DNA of 64,000 nucleotides from Stenotrophomonas indicatrix. GTDB taxonomy: Bacteria; Pseudomonadota; Gammaproteobacteria; Xanthomonadales; Xanthomonadaceae. Made by a program: the position numbers and the translations under genes. How positions within the stretch are numbered: the first letter of the stretch is position 1; every line of letters begins with the position of its first letter. Below the pieces are notes generated by a model. It ran no database searches and was not told the DNA's origin. It saw nothing but the letters and a program-made list of their open reading frames with translations. This document shows, piece after piece, positions 17,606 to 26,693 of this stretch. The stretch is from assembly GCA_041545745.1 (NCBI GenBank), contig CP168152.1:124001-188000 (forward strand), in the 5' to 3' direction.

Positions 17606-18241
17606 ATGTCAGTTGCAGGACAGTTCCTGGCCGGCGTGTTGCTGGTTTCGGGAGCGGCCACTGTGTGGGCCGCGCCGGCATTGCCGGCACCGCAGGAGTT
17701 CTATTTCGACAGCGACGCCGCTGCCGCACCAATCACGGTGGTGCAGGGTGAAGGCGACGACCTGGTGGCACAGCTGCTGAAACATCGCGAGCGTGGCCGC
17801 AAGGGGTTGGAGGCCACGGCGCAGCTGGCGTCGGTGGCCATCGCGCAGGGGCGCGCGGAACTGGGCGACAAGCTCTATCGCGAGGCACTGGCCGAAGCGC
17901 CGGTGCAGAGCGCGCTCGGCCGCAGCGTACGCTGGAACTATGGCTGGGACCTGTTGCGGCAGGGCCAGGCGCTGGCTGCCCTGGAACAGTGGCAGGCCGC
18001 TGCCAGCACCCTGCGCAGCAATCCCGGCTGGGTGCCGCCGAGCTATGCGTTGGCGCTGTGGCGGGCCGGCCAGCAGCAGGAGGCGGTGAAGTGGTATGCC
18101 GCTGCCGTACGGACCGAGCCGGGGCAATGGCGTGATAACAGTCGTTACGCGCAGCTGTTGCCGGGCTGGCGCGATGACGAACGCGCGACGTTGGCCGAAG
18201 TACAGCAGGCCTGGGCGGCCGCGCCACCGGCCTGGCCCTGA
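17606..18241 (+). CDS. secreted TPR-like protein
   Basis: 211 residues. The start at 17606 gives a normal Sec signal peptide (MSVAGQFLAGVLLVSGAATVWAAPA). The mature part is made of helical repeat units with TPR-like spacing (AELGDKLYREALAEAP, AALEQWQAAASTLRSNP, QQEAVKWYAAAVRTEPGQW). Such periplasmic TPR proteins usually mediate protein contacts. It is divergent from the oxidoreductase gene with 172 bp between them. I cannot name a more specific function. Confidence 0.75.
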   Translation: MSVAGQFLAGVLLVSGAATVWAAPALPAPQEFYFDSDAAAAPITVVQGEGDDLVAQLLKHRERGRKGLEATAQLASVAIAQGRAELGDKLYREALAEAPVQSALGRSVRWNYGWDLLRQGQALAALEQWQAAASTLRSNPGWVPPSYALALWRAGQQQEAVKWYAAAVRTEPGQWRDNSRYAQLLPGWRDDERATLAEVQQAWAAAPPAWP

Positions 18242-18317
18242 GGGTGGGGGTTCGGCCGGGTTGCACCCGGCACCCGCAGAGGCAACGGCCAAAGTCAAAG
18301 CGGGTTTGCTGGGGGAT

Positions 18318-18419
18318 GGCGGGGCACTGTGGGTTTGCGGGGCCGCCGTAAACCTGTCCATGGAGGCTTAGTCGCGCCATCCATGGCGCTCACACCCCGC
18401 AAGCCCACAGTGCCCCGCC
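18318..18419 (+). repeat. long hairpin element, copy C
   Basis: A 25-bp stem (18318-18342 with 18395-18419) with one T-G pair (a wobble in RNA) and a 52-nt loop, exactly the geometry of copy A. The arm sequence differs from copy A at many positions (it contains CACTGTGGGTTTG where A has CGGTGTCGGATTG), yet pairing is kept. The flanks match copy A, including GACAG and the following GTAG repeat. Confidence 0.85.
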
Positions 18420-18443
18420 TTCGACAGGTTCCCGCTGCTGTTG

Positions 18444-18467
18444 GTAGGTGTCGACCTTGGTCGACAC
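18444..18467 (+). repeat. GTAG-type REP (SMAG-like)
   Basis: GTAGGTGTCGACCTTGGTCG followed by ACAC, the same subtype as at 12600 and in the same position relative to the hairpin element. Confidence 0.8.
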
Positions 18468-18531
18468 GTACATCCACGCCATGCGTGGATGAATCTGCAT
18501 TGGAATCGAATATTCGATATCTGATCGAAAT

Positions 18532-18557
18532 GCAGCCGAGCGTGGGCTCGGCGCTAC
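18532..18557 (-). repeat. GTAG-type REP (GCCGAGC subtype)
   Basis: On the minus strand it reads GTAGCGCCGAGCCCACGCTC followed by GGC, a GTAG head with a different hairpin (GCCGAGC/GCTCGGC). Confidence 0.75.
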
Positions 18558-18639
18558 AAAAAGCGGCCAGCAAACCGGCTCTTGCTTTTGCTCTTCTTTT
18601 TTTCTTTTCCGTGGCTGATCGCCCCCGGAAACTGTCAGA

Positions 18640-18743
18640 GGTCGGGCGGGGTGGGTTCGCGGGGGTGTCCGCGGCATGGATGCCGCGGCCAAGCCTCCAG
18701 GGACGGATTCACGGCGTCCCCCGCGAATCCATCCCGCCCGACC
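18640..18743 (-). repeat. long hairpin element, copy D (inverted)
   Basis: A 26-bp stem (18640-18665 with 18718-18743); both imperfect positions are G-T pairs, and the loop is again 52 nt. Read on minus, the loop begins ACGCCGTGAATCCGTCCCTG and holds CCGCGGCAT/ATGCCGCGG as in copy A. Confidence 0.82.
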
Positions 18744-18810
18744 AAGCGCGGCTTTTGATTCTCGCGGCCAACCAGCAGCCACGAGGGGCTGCGCCGTTCG
18801 CAGGAAACCC

Positions 18811-21049
<2,239 letters not shown>

Positions 21050-21086
21050 GAGCCGTAGGTCTCCATCCCTTTATTGGAATCCCGCA

Positions 21087-21563
21087 ATGCGCGAACTGAT
21101 CCTGCTCCGCCACGCCCACGCCGAACCGGCCACCACCGGCCAGGCCGACCTCGACCGGCCGTTGTCGCCGGTCGGGCTCGCTGAAGCCGAAGCCGCCGGC
21201 AAGTGGCTGAAGGAGAACAACCTGCTGCCGGACTGCGTGCTGTGTTCACCGTCGCGGCGGACCCGCGAAACGCTGGAAGCGGTGATGGCAGCCATCGGCT
21301 ATGTCGAAAAACGCCTGGAAGACCGCATCTACGAGGCCACCCCCGGCACGCTGGCGGCGCTGGTGGACGAGCGCCGTGACCTGGACCGCGTGCTGATCGT
21401 CGGCCACAACCCTGGGCTGGAGCAGCTGGTGGCGCTGATGACCGATGGCACCAGCAGTGATTACCGCGGCATGCCGCCGGGCGGCGTGGCCGTGCTCGGT
21501 TTCGCCCGCGAGGCAACGATCGAGCCGGGCGTGGCCAGCCTGAACGCTTTCTGGTGGCCGTGA
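21087..21563 (+). CDS. sixA: SixA-type phosphohistidine phosphatase
   Basis: 158 residues. The histidine-phosphatase signature LLRHAHAEP is at the N-terminus (catalytic His9), with the second conserved histidine in VLIVGHNPGLEQ at about residue 109 and SPSRRTRETLEA between. Length and motifs match SixA, which removes phosphate from histidine phosphotransfer proteins. Activity on a phosphorelay or the nitrogen PTS is plausible, but no partner is adjacent. The YceI gene follows after 4 nt. Confidence 0.88.
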   Translation: MRELILLRHAHAEPATTGQADLDRPLSPVGLAEAEAAGKWLKENNLLPDCVLCSPSRRTRETLEAVMAAIGYVEKRLEDRIYEATPGTLAALVDERRDLDRVLIVGHNPGLEQLVALMTDGTSSDYRGMPPGGVAVLGFAREATIEPGVASLNAFWWP

Positions 21564-21567
21564 GCCG

Positions 21568-22185
21568 ATGAGGTTGGCGTTGCCGGGCCGCTGCCTGCTG
21601 CCAGTCGTTCTGGCGATCGGCCCGGCCTGGGCCGCCGCACCGCCACCCACCGCGCTGCCGGCGGTCGTGGCCGAGTCGCCGCGTACGCTGCAGCTGGATG
21701 TGGTGCGCTCGCAGATCGGTTTCGAAGTCCGCACCCGCTTCGGCCAGCGCATCGAGGGCGTGTTCCCACGTTTCGAAGGGCGTATCGAGGTGCTGTCCGA
21801 TGGCCGTCATCAGGTCCACCTGAAGATGTTCACCCGCACCGTGGAGATCCCCGGCAAGGACCGCTATACCGGTTGGATGCGCGGCCCCGAGTTCTTCGAC
21901 GCCGGCCGTTACCCGTTCGTGGAGTTCGACTCGCTGCCGTACTGGCCGGAGACGGTCGCCGAGGGCGGCGGCATCGACGGTCGGCTGACCCTGCGCGGGG
22001 TCAGCCATCCGGAGACGCTCAAGGTCGAGAAGGCGGAATGTGCCCGACCCGGCTATGATTGCGACGTCGTCAGCCGCGGTACCGTGCAACGAGGTCGGTA
22101 TGGCATGGACAGCTGGCAGCTTGCCTTGAGTGACCGAGTGACTTTCGTATTGCGTGCGCGCCTCAGCGAGGCGCCGAAACCGTGA
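21568..22185 (+). CDS. YceI-family periplasmic lipocalin-like protein
   Basis: 205 residues. The signal peptide MRLALPGRCLLPVVLAIGPAWA precedes a YceI domain: LDVVRSQIGFEVRTRFGQRIEG, then DRYTGWMRGPEFFDAGRYPF and GRLTLRGVSHPETL. YceI proteins are beta-barrel carriers of isoprenoid or other amphiphilic ligands. Its stop overlaps the GTG start of the phospholipase D gene by 4 nt, so the pair is coupled. The ligand cannot be told from sequence. Confidence 0.88.
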   Translation: MRLALPGRCLLPVVLAIGPAWAAAPPPTALPAVVAESPRTLQLDVVRSQIGFEVRTRFGQRIEGVFPRFEGRIEVLSDGRHQVHLKMFTRTVEIPGKDRYTGWMRGPEFFDAGRYPFVEFDSLPYWPETVAEGGGIDGRLTLRGVSHPETLKVEKAECARPGYDCDVVSRGTVQRGRYGMDSWQLALSDRVTFVLRARLSEAPKP

Positions 22186-24239
22186 ATCCCTTGCTGCGTG
22201 TACTGGCGCTGGCAACAGTGTTGCTGGGCAGCGGCTGCGCGTCGCTGTCGCATGCCCAGCGTGATCGCGCCGAGGCGATTGCCGTGCAGGCGCGCTCGAC
22301 CCAGGTCGATTGCCAGCAGGCCGACCGCTGCGCACTTGACTCGCCCCTGCGGGCCTTGGCCGGCCGGGCGTTCAGCGAATCGACCCCGGAACAGCCGCGG
22401 CACTACGCCACCTTGCTGGACGAGGGCGAAGGGGCGCTGGTCGCGCGCCTGAACCTGCTGCGCAGCGCCACCCGCAGCATCGACCTGCAGACCTACATCT
22501 TCGACAAGGACGACAGCGCCCGCCTGGTCATCGACGAGCTGCTGGCGGCTTCGCGGCGCGGGGTGAAGGTACGGCTGCTGATCGACCAGCTTTCGGCGAT
22601 CTCCGACCTGCAGATCCTCGGCGCCCTGGCTGGCGCCCACGAGAACTTCCAGCTGCGGGTCTACAACCCGACCTTCGGCAAGGCTCGGCTGAATTACTTC
22701 GACTATGCTGGCAGCGTGCTGTGCTGCTTCCGCCGCTTCAACCAGCGCATGCACAACAAGCTGCTGGTGGTCGACGATGCGATCGGCGTGGTTGGTGGGC
22801 GCAATTACCAGGACGACTATTACGACTGGGACCGCGAATACAACTTCCGCGACCGCGATGTGCTGATCGCCGGCCCCGAAGCACGCGCGATGGCCGCCAA
22901 CTTCGATGCCTTCTGGCGCGCGCAGCGCAGCGTACCGGCCGAGCGCCTGAACGATGTCGGCCGTACCCTGCTCAAGCAGGGCGTGCCGGTGCTGCCGCCC
23001 GCGCAGTTCCGCAGGCCCGAGCGGGTGGAGCGAGTCAGCGAGGAAGCCAACGACGTCGACTTCGTCACCCGCTCGTTCGTGGACACCGCCTTGCCGGTCG
23101 CCTCGGTGCGCTATGTGGCCGATCTGCCGCGCAAACACCGGCGTGAGCGCGCCGACGCACCGCTGGCCGGGCAGCATGTCACCGAGCCGCAGCTGGATGC
23201 ACTGATCTCCAGCGCGCAGCACGAAGTGATCCTGCAGACGCCCTACCTGGTGCTGTCCAAGCCGGCACAGAAGCTGTTCCGCGAGCTGCGCAAGCGCCCG
23301 CAGCCACCGCGCGTGGTGGTGTCCAGCAACAGCCTGGCCGCCACCGACAACCCGATCGTGTATGCGCTGTCGTACAAGTACAAGCGGCGCAACATGCGCG
23401 AGCTTGGCTTCAACATTTTTGAATTCAAGCCGTTCCCGCTGGATGCCCCGGTTGATTACCGCAACCTGCTGCCTGACCCGATCGCGGCGCCGGGCAGCGA
23501 TACCGGCCGCAATCCGCTGATCGGTGGCAGCGCGGCGGGCAGCAACGCCGGTGGCGGCGGTGGTGGTGATGTGGCGGTCACTGCGGAAGCGGGCGATCCG
23601 CAGCCGCGGGTGATCCATCCGCGTACCGGCAGCGCCTATGAGAACGGTCGTGCGCGTCGGCGTGCCGCCGGCAGCGAAGTCGAGACCCGCCTGCTGCGTA
23701 CCGAAACGCGCCCCTCGTTCCTGGGCAGCAAGGCGGTCAACAAGCCGCTGCCGGTCACCCGCAAGGGCGCGCGCATGGGCCTGCATGCCAAGTCGCTGGT
23801 GGTCGACCGCCGTATCGGCGTGGTCGGTACCCACAACTTCGATCCGCGCAGCGAGAACTACAACACCGAAGGCGCGGTGATCATCGACGATCCGGCCTTC
23901 GCCGAGCAGCTGGCGCAGAGCATCCTGCGCGACACCCATCCGCAGAACTCCTGGACGGTGGCGCCGCGCGCCAAGCCGCTGGTCCTGTCCGGCCTGAACT
24001 ACAGCGTCGGCAAGGCCTCCGAGGCACTGCCGATCCTCGATTTCTGGCCATGGCGCTACGCCACCGACTACGAGTTCAAGCCGGGCCCGGACTGCCCGCA
24101 GCCACTGCCGCGGCAGAGCGCTGATTTCCACCGCTGCTATGTCGCAGTGGGTGACTTCCCCGAGGTCAACGTCGGGCCGAAGTGGCTGCTGGTGCGCATG
24201 CTGACCGCATTCGGCGCCGGCCTCGTTCCCATCCTCTGA
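22182..24239 (+). CDS. phospholipase D/cardiolipin synthase-like lipoprotein
   Basis: 685 residues, GTG start. The N-terminus MNPLLRVLALATVLLGSGCASL carries a lipobox (LGSGC), so the protein is probably membrane-anchored in the periplasm. There are two HKD motifs: MHNKLLVVDDAIGVVGGRN at about 190 and LHAKSLVVDRRIGVVGTHN at about 533, as in phosphatidyltransferases of the cardiolipin synthase type. A low-complexity Ala/Gly-rich insert (about residues 440-475) sits before the second motif. Synthesis or remodelling of anionic phospholipids is the likely role. Confidence 0.88.
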   Translation: MNPLLRVLALATVLLGSGCASLSHAQRDRAEAIAVQARSTQVDCQQADRCALDSPLRALAGRAFSESTPEQPRHYATLLDEGEGALVARLNLLRSATRSIDLQTYIFDKDDSARLVIDELLAASRRGVKVRLLIDQLSAISDLQILGALAGAHENFQLRVYNPTFGKARLNYFDYAGSVLCCFRRFNQRMHNKLLVVDDAIGVVGGRNYQDDYYDWDREYNFRDRDVLIAGPEARAMAANFDAFWRAQRSVPAERLNDVGRTLLKQGVPVLPPAQFRRPERVERVSEEANDVDFVTRSFVDTALPVASVRYVADLPRKHRRERADAPLAGQHVTEPQLDALISSAQHEVILQTPYLVLSKPAQKLFRELRKRPQPPRVVVSSNSLAATDNPIVYALSYKYKRRNMRELGFNIFEFKPFPLDAPVDYRNLLPDPIAAPGSDTGRNPLIGGSAAGSNAGGGGGGDVAVTAEAGDPQPRVIHPRTGSAYENGRARRRAAGSEVETRLLRTETRPSFLGSKAVNKPLPVTRKGARMGLHAKSLVVDRRIGVVGTHNFDPRSENYNTEGAVIIDDPAFAEQLAQSILRDTHPQNSWTVAPRAKPLVLSGLNYSVGKASEALPILDFWPWRYATDYEFKPGPDCPQPLPRQSADFHRCYVAVGDFPEVNVGPKWLLVRMLTAFGAGLVPIL

Positions 24240-24249
24240 AGGTAGCCGC

Positions 24250-24684
24250 ATGACCCAGGTATTCCGCGAAGCCGTTTCCATCGAGCAGCTCAACGCACTC
24301 AGCCAAAACACCGCCATCAGCACCCTGGGCATCGTCTTCAGTGCCGCTGGCGAGGACTGGCTGCAGGCAACCATGCCGGTGGACGAGCGTACCCGCCAGC
24401 CGTACGGCATCCTGCATGGCGGTGCCTCGGTGGTGCTGGCCGAAACCCTCGGCAGCAGCGCCGGCAACCTCTGCGTGGATACCGCCAAGCAGATCTGCGT
24501 GGGCCTGGAGATCAACGCCAACCACGTACGCGCCGTGCGTTCGGGGACGGTCACCGGCACCGCGCGCGCGGTGCACGTGGGCCGCAGCACCCAGCTGTGG
24601 GAAATCCGCATCGAGGACGAGCAGGGCCGGCTGGTCTGCATCTCGCGGCTGACCCTGGCCGTGGTGGCGGCCGGGCACGGTTGA
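24250..24684 (+). CDS. hotdog-fold thioesterase (PaaI/MenI type)
   Basis: 144 residues. The core PYGILHGGASVVLAETLGS (about residues 51-69) is the hotdog active site with the HGG motif and a catalytic Glu, and GLEINANHVRAVRSG is the conserved beta strand. Length and motifs fit the EntH/MenI/YdiI group, which hydrolyse aromatic or acyl-CoA thioesters. It follows the phospholipase gene by 10 nt and is probably co-transcribed. The substrate is not predictable from sequence. Confidence 0.87.
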   Translation: MTQVFREAVSIEQLNALSQNTAISTLGIVFSAAGEDWLQATMPVDERTRQPYGILHGGASVVLAETLGSSAGNLCVDTAKQICVGLEINANHVRAVRSGTVTGTARAVHVGRSTQLWEIRIEDEQGRLVCISRLTLAVVAAGHG

Positions 24685-24803
24685 GCCTTGGCGGCAGCAG
24701 TGACGGCGGCGGAACCCAGCGTTCCCCGCCGATGGCCGCCGTCAATGAGACTTATGGCCGAATTCGGCTGGCAGCGATGGCAGCCCTCCGGTATCGTGCG
24801 CGG

Positions 24804-25595
24804 ATGACTTCCCCCACTCCGGCCCCCCGCGGCGGCGTGGCGCGTGTGTGCCGTTACCTGTACCGCGTACCGCTGCTGTTGGTCCACATCACCGTGTTCC
24901 TGCCGCTGATCCTGATCGGCATGCTTCCGCCATGGGGCGAGCTGCGCGTGGGCGACGCTACCTTCGGCGCCAAGGTGGTGAACTGGTGGCAGGGCGGGCT
25001 GATGTGGATCTTCGGCTTCCGCCTGTCGCGTGTCGGCCAGCCGCTGCCGGGCGCGGTGCTGTTCGTCGCCAACCATGTCAGCTGGGTCGATATCTCCATC
25101 CTGCACAGCCAGCGCATGATGGGCTTTGTCGCCAAGCGTGAGATTGCCAGCTGGCCGGTGGTCGGTTGGCTCGCCGCGCGCGGCCAGACCATCTTCCACC
25201 AGCGTGGCAACACCGAATCACTCGGTGGGGTGATGCAGGTGATGGCCGACCGCCTGCGCGCCGGCAAGGCCGTGGGCGTGTTCCCGGAAGGGCGTACCCG
25301 CGGCGGCCACGACGTTGGCCCGTTCCACGCGCGCATCTTCCAGGCGGCAGTCGAAACCAGCGTGCCGGTGCAGCCGGTGGCGCTGGTCTATGGCGTGCGC
25401 GGGGATGCACAGACCATCGTGGCCTTCGGCCCGGGCGAGAGTTTCTTCGCCAATTTCCTGCGCCTGCTCGGTGAGCCGGCGCGGCATACCGAAGTGCATT
25501 TCCTGGAGCCGATCGGCACCCAGGACCTGGAAGGCCGTCGGCGCATCGCGGAAACCTCGCGCGCGCGCATCGTGGCGGCCATGAGCGGGGACTGA
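24804..25595 (+). CDS. 1-acylglycerol-3-phosphate O-acyltransferase (PlsC-like)
   Basis: 263 residues from the ATG at 24804. An N-terminal membrane segment (VPLLLVHITVFLPLILIGML) is followed by the acyltransferase motifs NHVSWVDISIL (HX4D, about residue 88) and VFPEGRTRGGHDV (FPEGTR type). It transfers an acyl chain to lysophosphatidate or a related lysolipid at the inner membrane. It sits between a thioesterase and an alpha/beta hydrolase, in a run of lipid-related genes beginning with the phospholipase. Confidence 0.88.
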   Translation: MTSPTPAPRGGVARVCRYLYRVPLLLVHITVFLPLILIGMLPPWGELRVGDATFGAKVVNWWQGGLMWIFGFRLSRVGQPLPGAVLFVANHVSWVDISILHSQRMMGFVAKREIASWPVVGWLAARGQTIFHQRGNTESLGGVMQVMADRLRAGKAVGVFPEGRTRGGHDVGPFHARIFQAAVETSVPVQPVALVYGVRGDAQTIVAFGPGESFFANFLRLLGEPARHTEVHFLEPIGTQDLEGRRRIAETSRARIVAAMSGD

Positions 25596-25599
25596 GGCC

Positions 25600-26637
25600 A
25601 TGGTGGCCGTTTTTCCGCCACCGACCCTCGACGCTGATGCGCCGATGCTCACCGCGTCCGACTATCAGCCGCCGCGCTGGCTGCGCAATCCGCACCTGCA
25701 GTCGATGCTCAGTTCCAGCCGCATGCGCCTGCAGCGCGGCCTGCTGCTGCTGGCCGCCACCGGCGCGGTCAGCGAAGAGCTGATCCTCGATGGTGGCGAA
25801 GGTGTGCGGCTGCAGGGCTGGCACAGCCATGTCGAAGGGCGCGAACCGCGCGGCATCGCCCTGCTGCTGCACGGCTGGGAAGGCAGCGCCGAATCCAGCT
25901 ACATGCGCATGGCCGCTGCCCGCATGCTGGAGCAGGGGTTCGACGTGGTGCGGCTGAACTTCCGCGACCACGGCAACACCCATCACCTCAATCCCGGCAT
26001 CTTCCACTCCAACCTCATCGACGAAGTGGTGCATGCCGCAGGCGATGTCGCCCAGCGCTGGCCCGGTCTGCCGCTGGTTGCGGCCGGCTATTCGCTGGGT
26101 GGCAACTTCGTGCTGCGGCTGGCCCTGCGCGCGCCGGCCGCGGGCGTGCCGCTGCAGCACGTGGCCGCCGTCTGCCCGGTGCTGGACCCGGGGCTGACCA
26201 TGGAGAACATCGAGAACGGCCCGGCGATGTACGACTGGTATTTCCGCCGCAAGTGGGCCGGCTCGCTGCGTCGCAAGCGCGATCTGTTCCCCGAACTGAG
26301 CGATTGCGACGACCGCGTGCTTAACCTGGACATCCGTTCGCTGACCGCCTGGCTGGTCGAGCGGCACACCACGTTTGGTTCGTTGCAGGCCTATTTCGAT
26401 GGCTATTCCATCGCCGGCAACCGCCTGTCCACGCTGCAGGTACCTGCCGACATCCTGATGGCGCAGGACGATCCGGTGATCCCCTACGCGACCTTCCGCG
26501 ATTGGCAGCTGCCGCAGCAGGCGCGGCTGGAAACCGCCTGCTGGGGCGGTCACTGTGGCTTCCTGGAAAACTGGCGCGGCGATGGTTTCTCCGAACGCTG
26601 GGTCGCACAGCGTCTGCGGCGGGTCCTGCCGGCCTGA
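25600..26637 (+). CDS. YheT-family alpha/beta hydrolase
   Basis: 345 residues from the ATG at 25600, with a second possible start at 25645 (MLTASDYQPPRW) where conservation begins. Motifs are RWLRNPHLQSML, LLLHGWEGSAESSYM (oxyanion region), AAGYSLGGNFV (nucleophile Ser), QDDPVIP (acid) and WGGHCGF (His), a complete triad. The YheT/ABHD1-3 group are esterases or lipases of unclear natural substrate. It lies 4 nt after the acyltransferase gene. Confidence 0.88.
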   Translation: MVAVFPPPTLDADAPMLTASDYQPPRWLRNPHLQSMLSSSRMRLQRGLLLLAATGAVSEELILDGGEGVRLQGWHSHVEGREPRGIALLLHGWEGSAESSYMRMAAARMLEQGFDVVRLNFRDHGNTHHLNPGIFHSNLIDEVVHAAGDVAQRWPGLPLVAAGYSLGGNFVLRLALRAPAAGVPLQHVAAVCPVLDPGLTMENIENGPAMYDWYFRRKWAGSLRRKRDLFPELSDCDDRVLNLDIRSLTAWLVERHTTFGSLQAYFDGYSIAGNRLSTLQVPADILMAQDDPVIPYATFRDWQLPQQARLETACWGGHCGFLENWRGDGFSERWVAQRLRRVLPA

Positions 26638-26693
26638 ACCGGCACCGGCGCGCGGCCCGCTACAATGCGGGTTTGACCTTGAACCGGACGGCC

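Larger units (their letters stand above)
18242..18810. other. 569-bp intergenic region with two long hairpin elements and REPs
   Basis: No credible gene. It contains hairpin element copy C (18318-18419), a GTAG REP (18444-18467), a degenerate REP beginning GTAC at about 18467-18490, another REP on minus (18532-18557), a T-rich run at about 18590-18606 and hairpin element copy D (18640-18743). Both neighbouring genes end here, so it is a convergent spacer. Confidence 0.8.

Noticed and set aside
17434..17661. N-terminal extension of the indolepyruvate oxidoreductase to 17661
   Set aside because: The extension is Pro/Ser-rich without conservation and overlaps the start of the divergent TPR gene; the ATG at 17433 begins the conserved sequence.
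22053..25199. A minus-strand open frame of over 1000 codons opposite the YceI, phospholipase, thioesterase and acyltransferase genes
   Set aside because: It spans four well-supported genes on the other strand, and its composition is that of antisense to codon-biased GC-rich genes.
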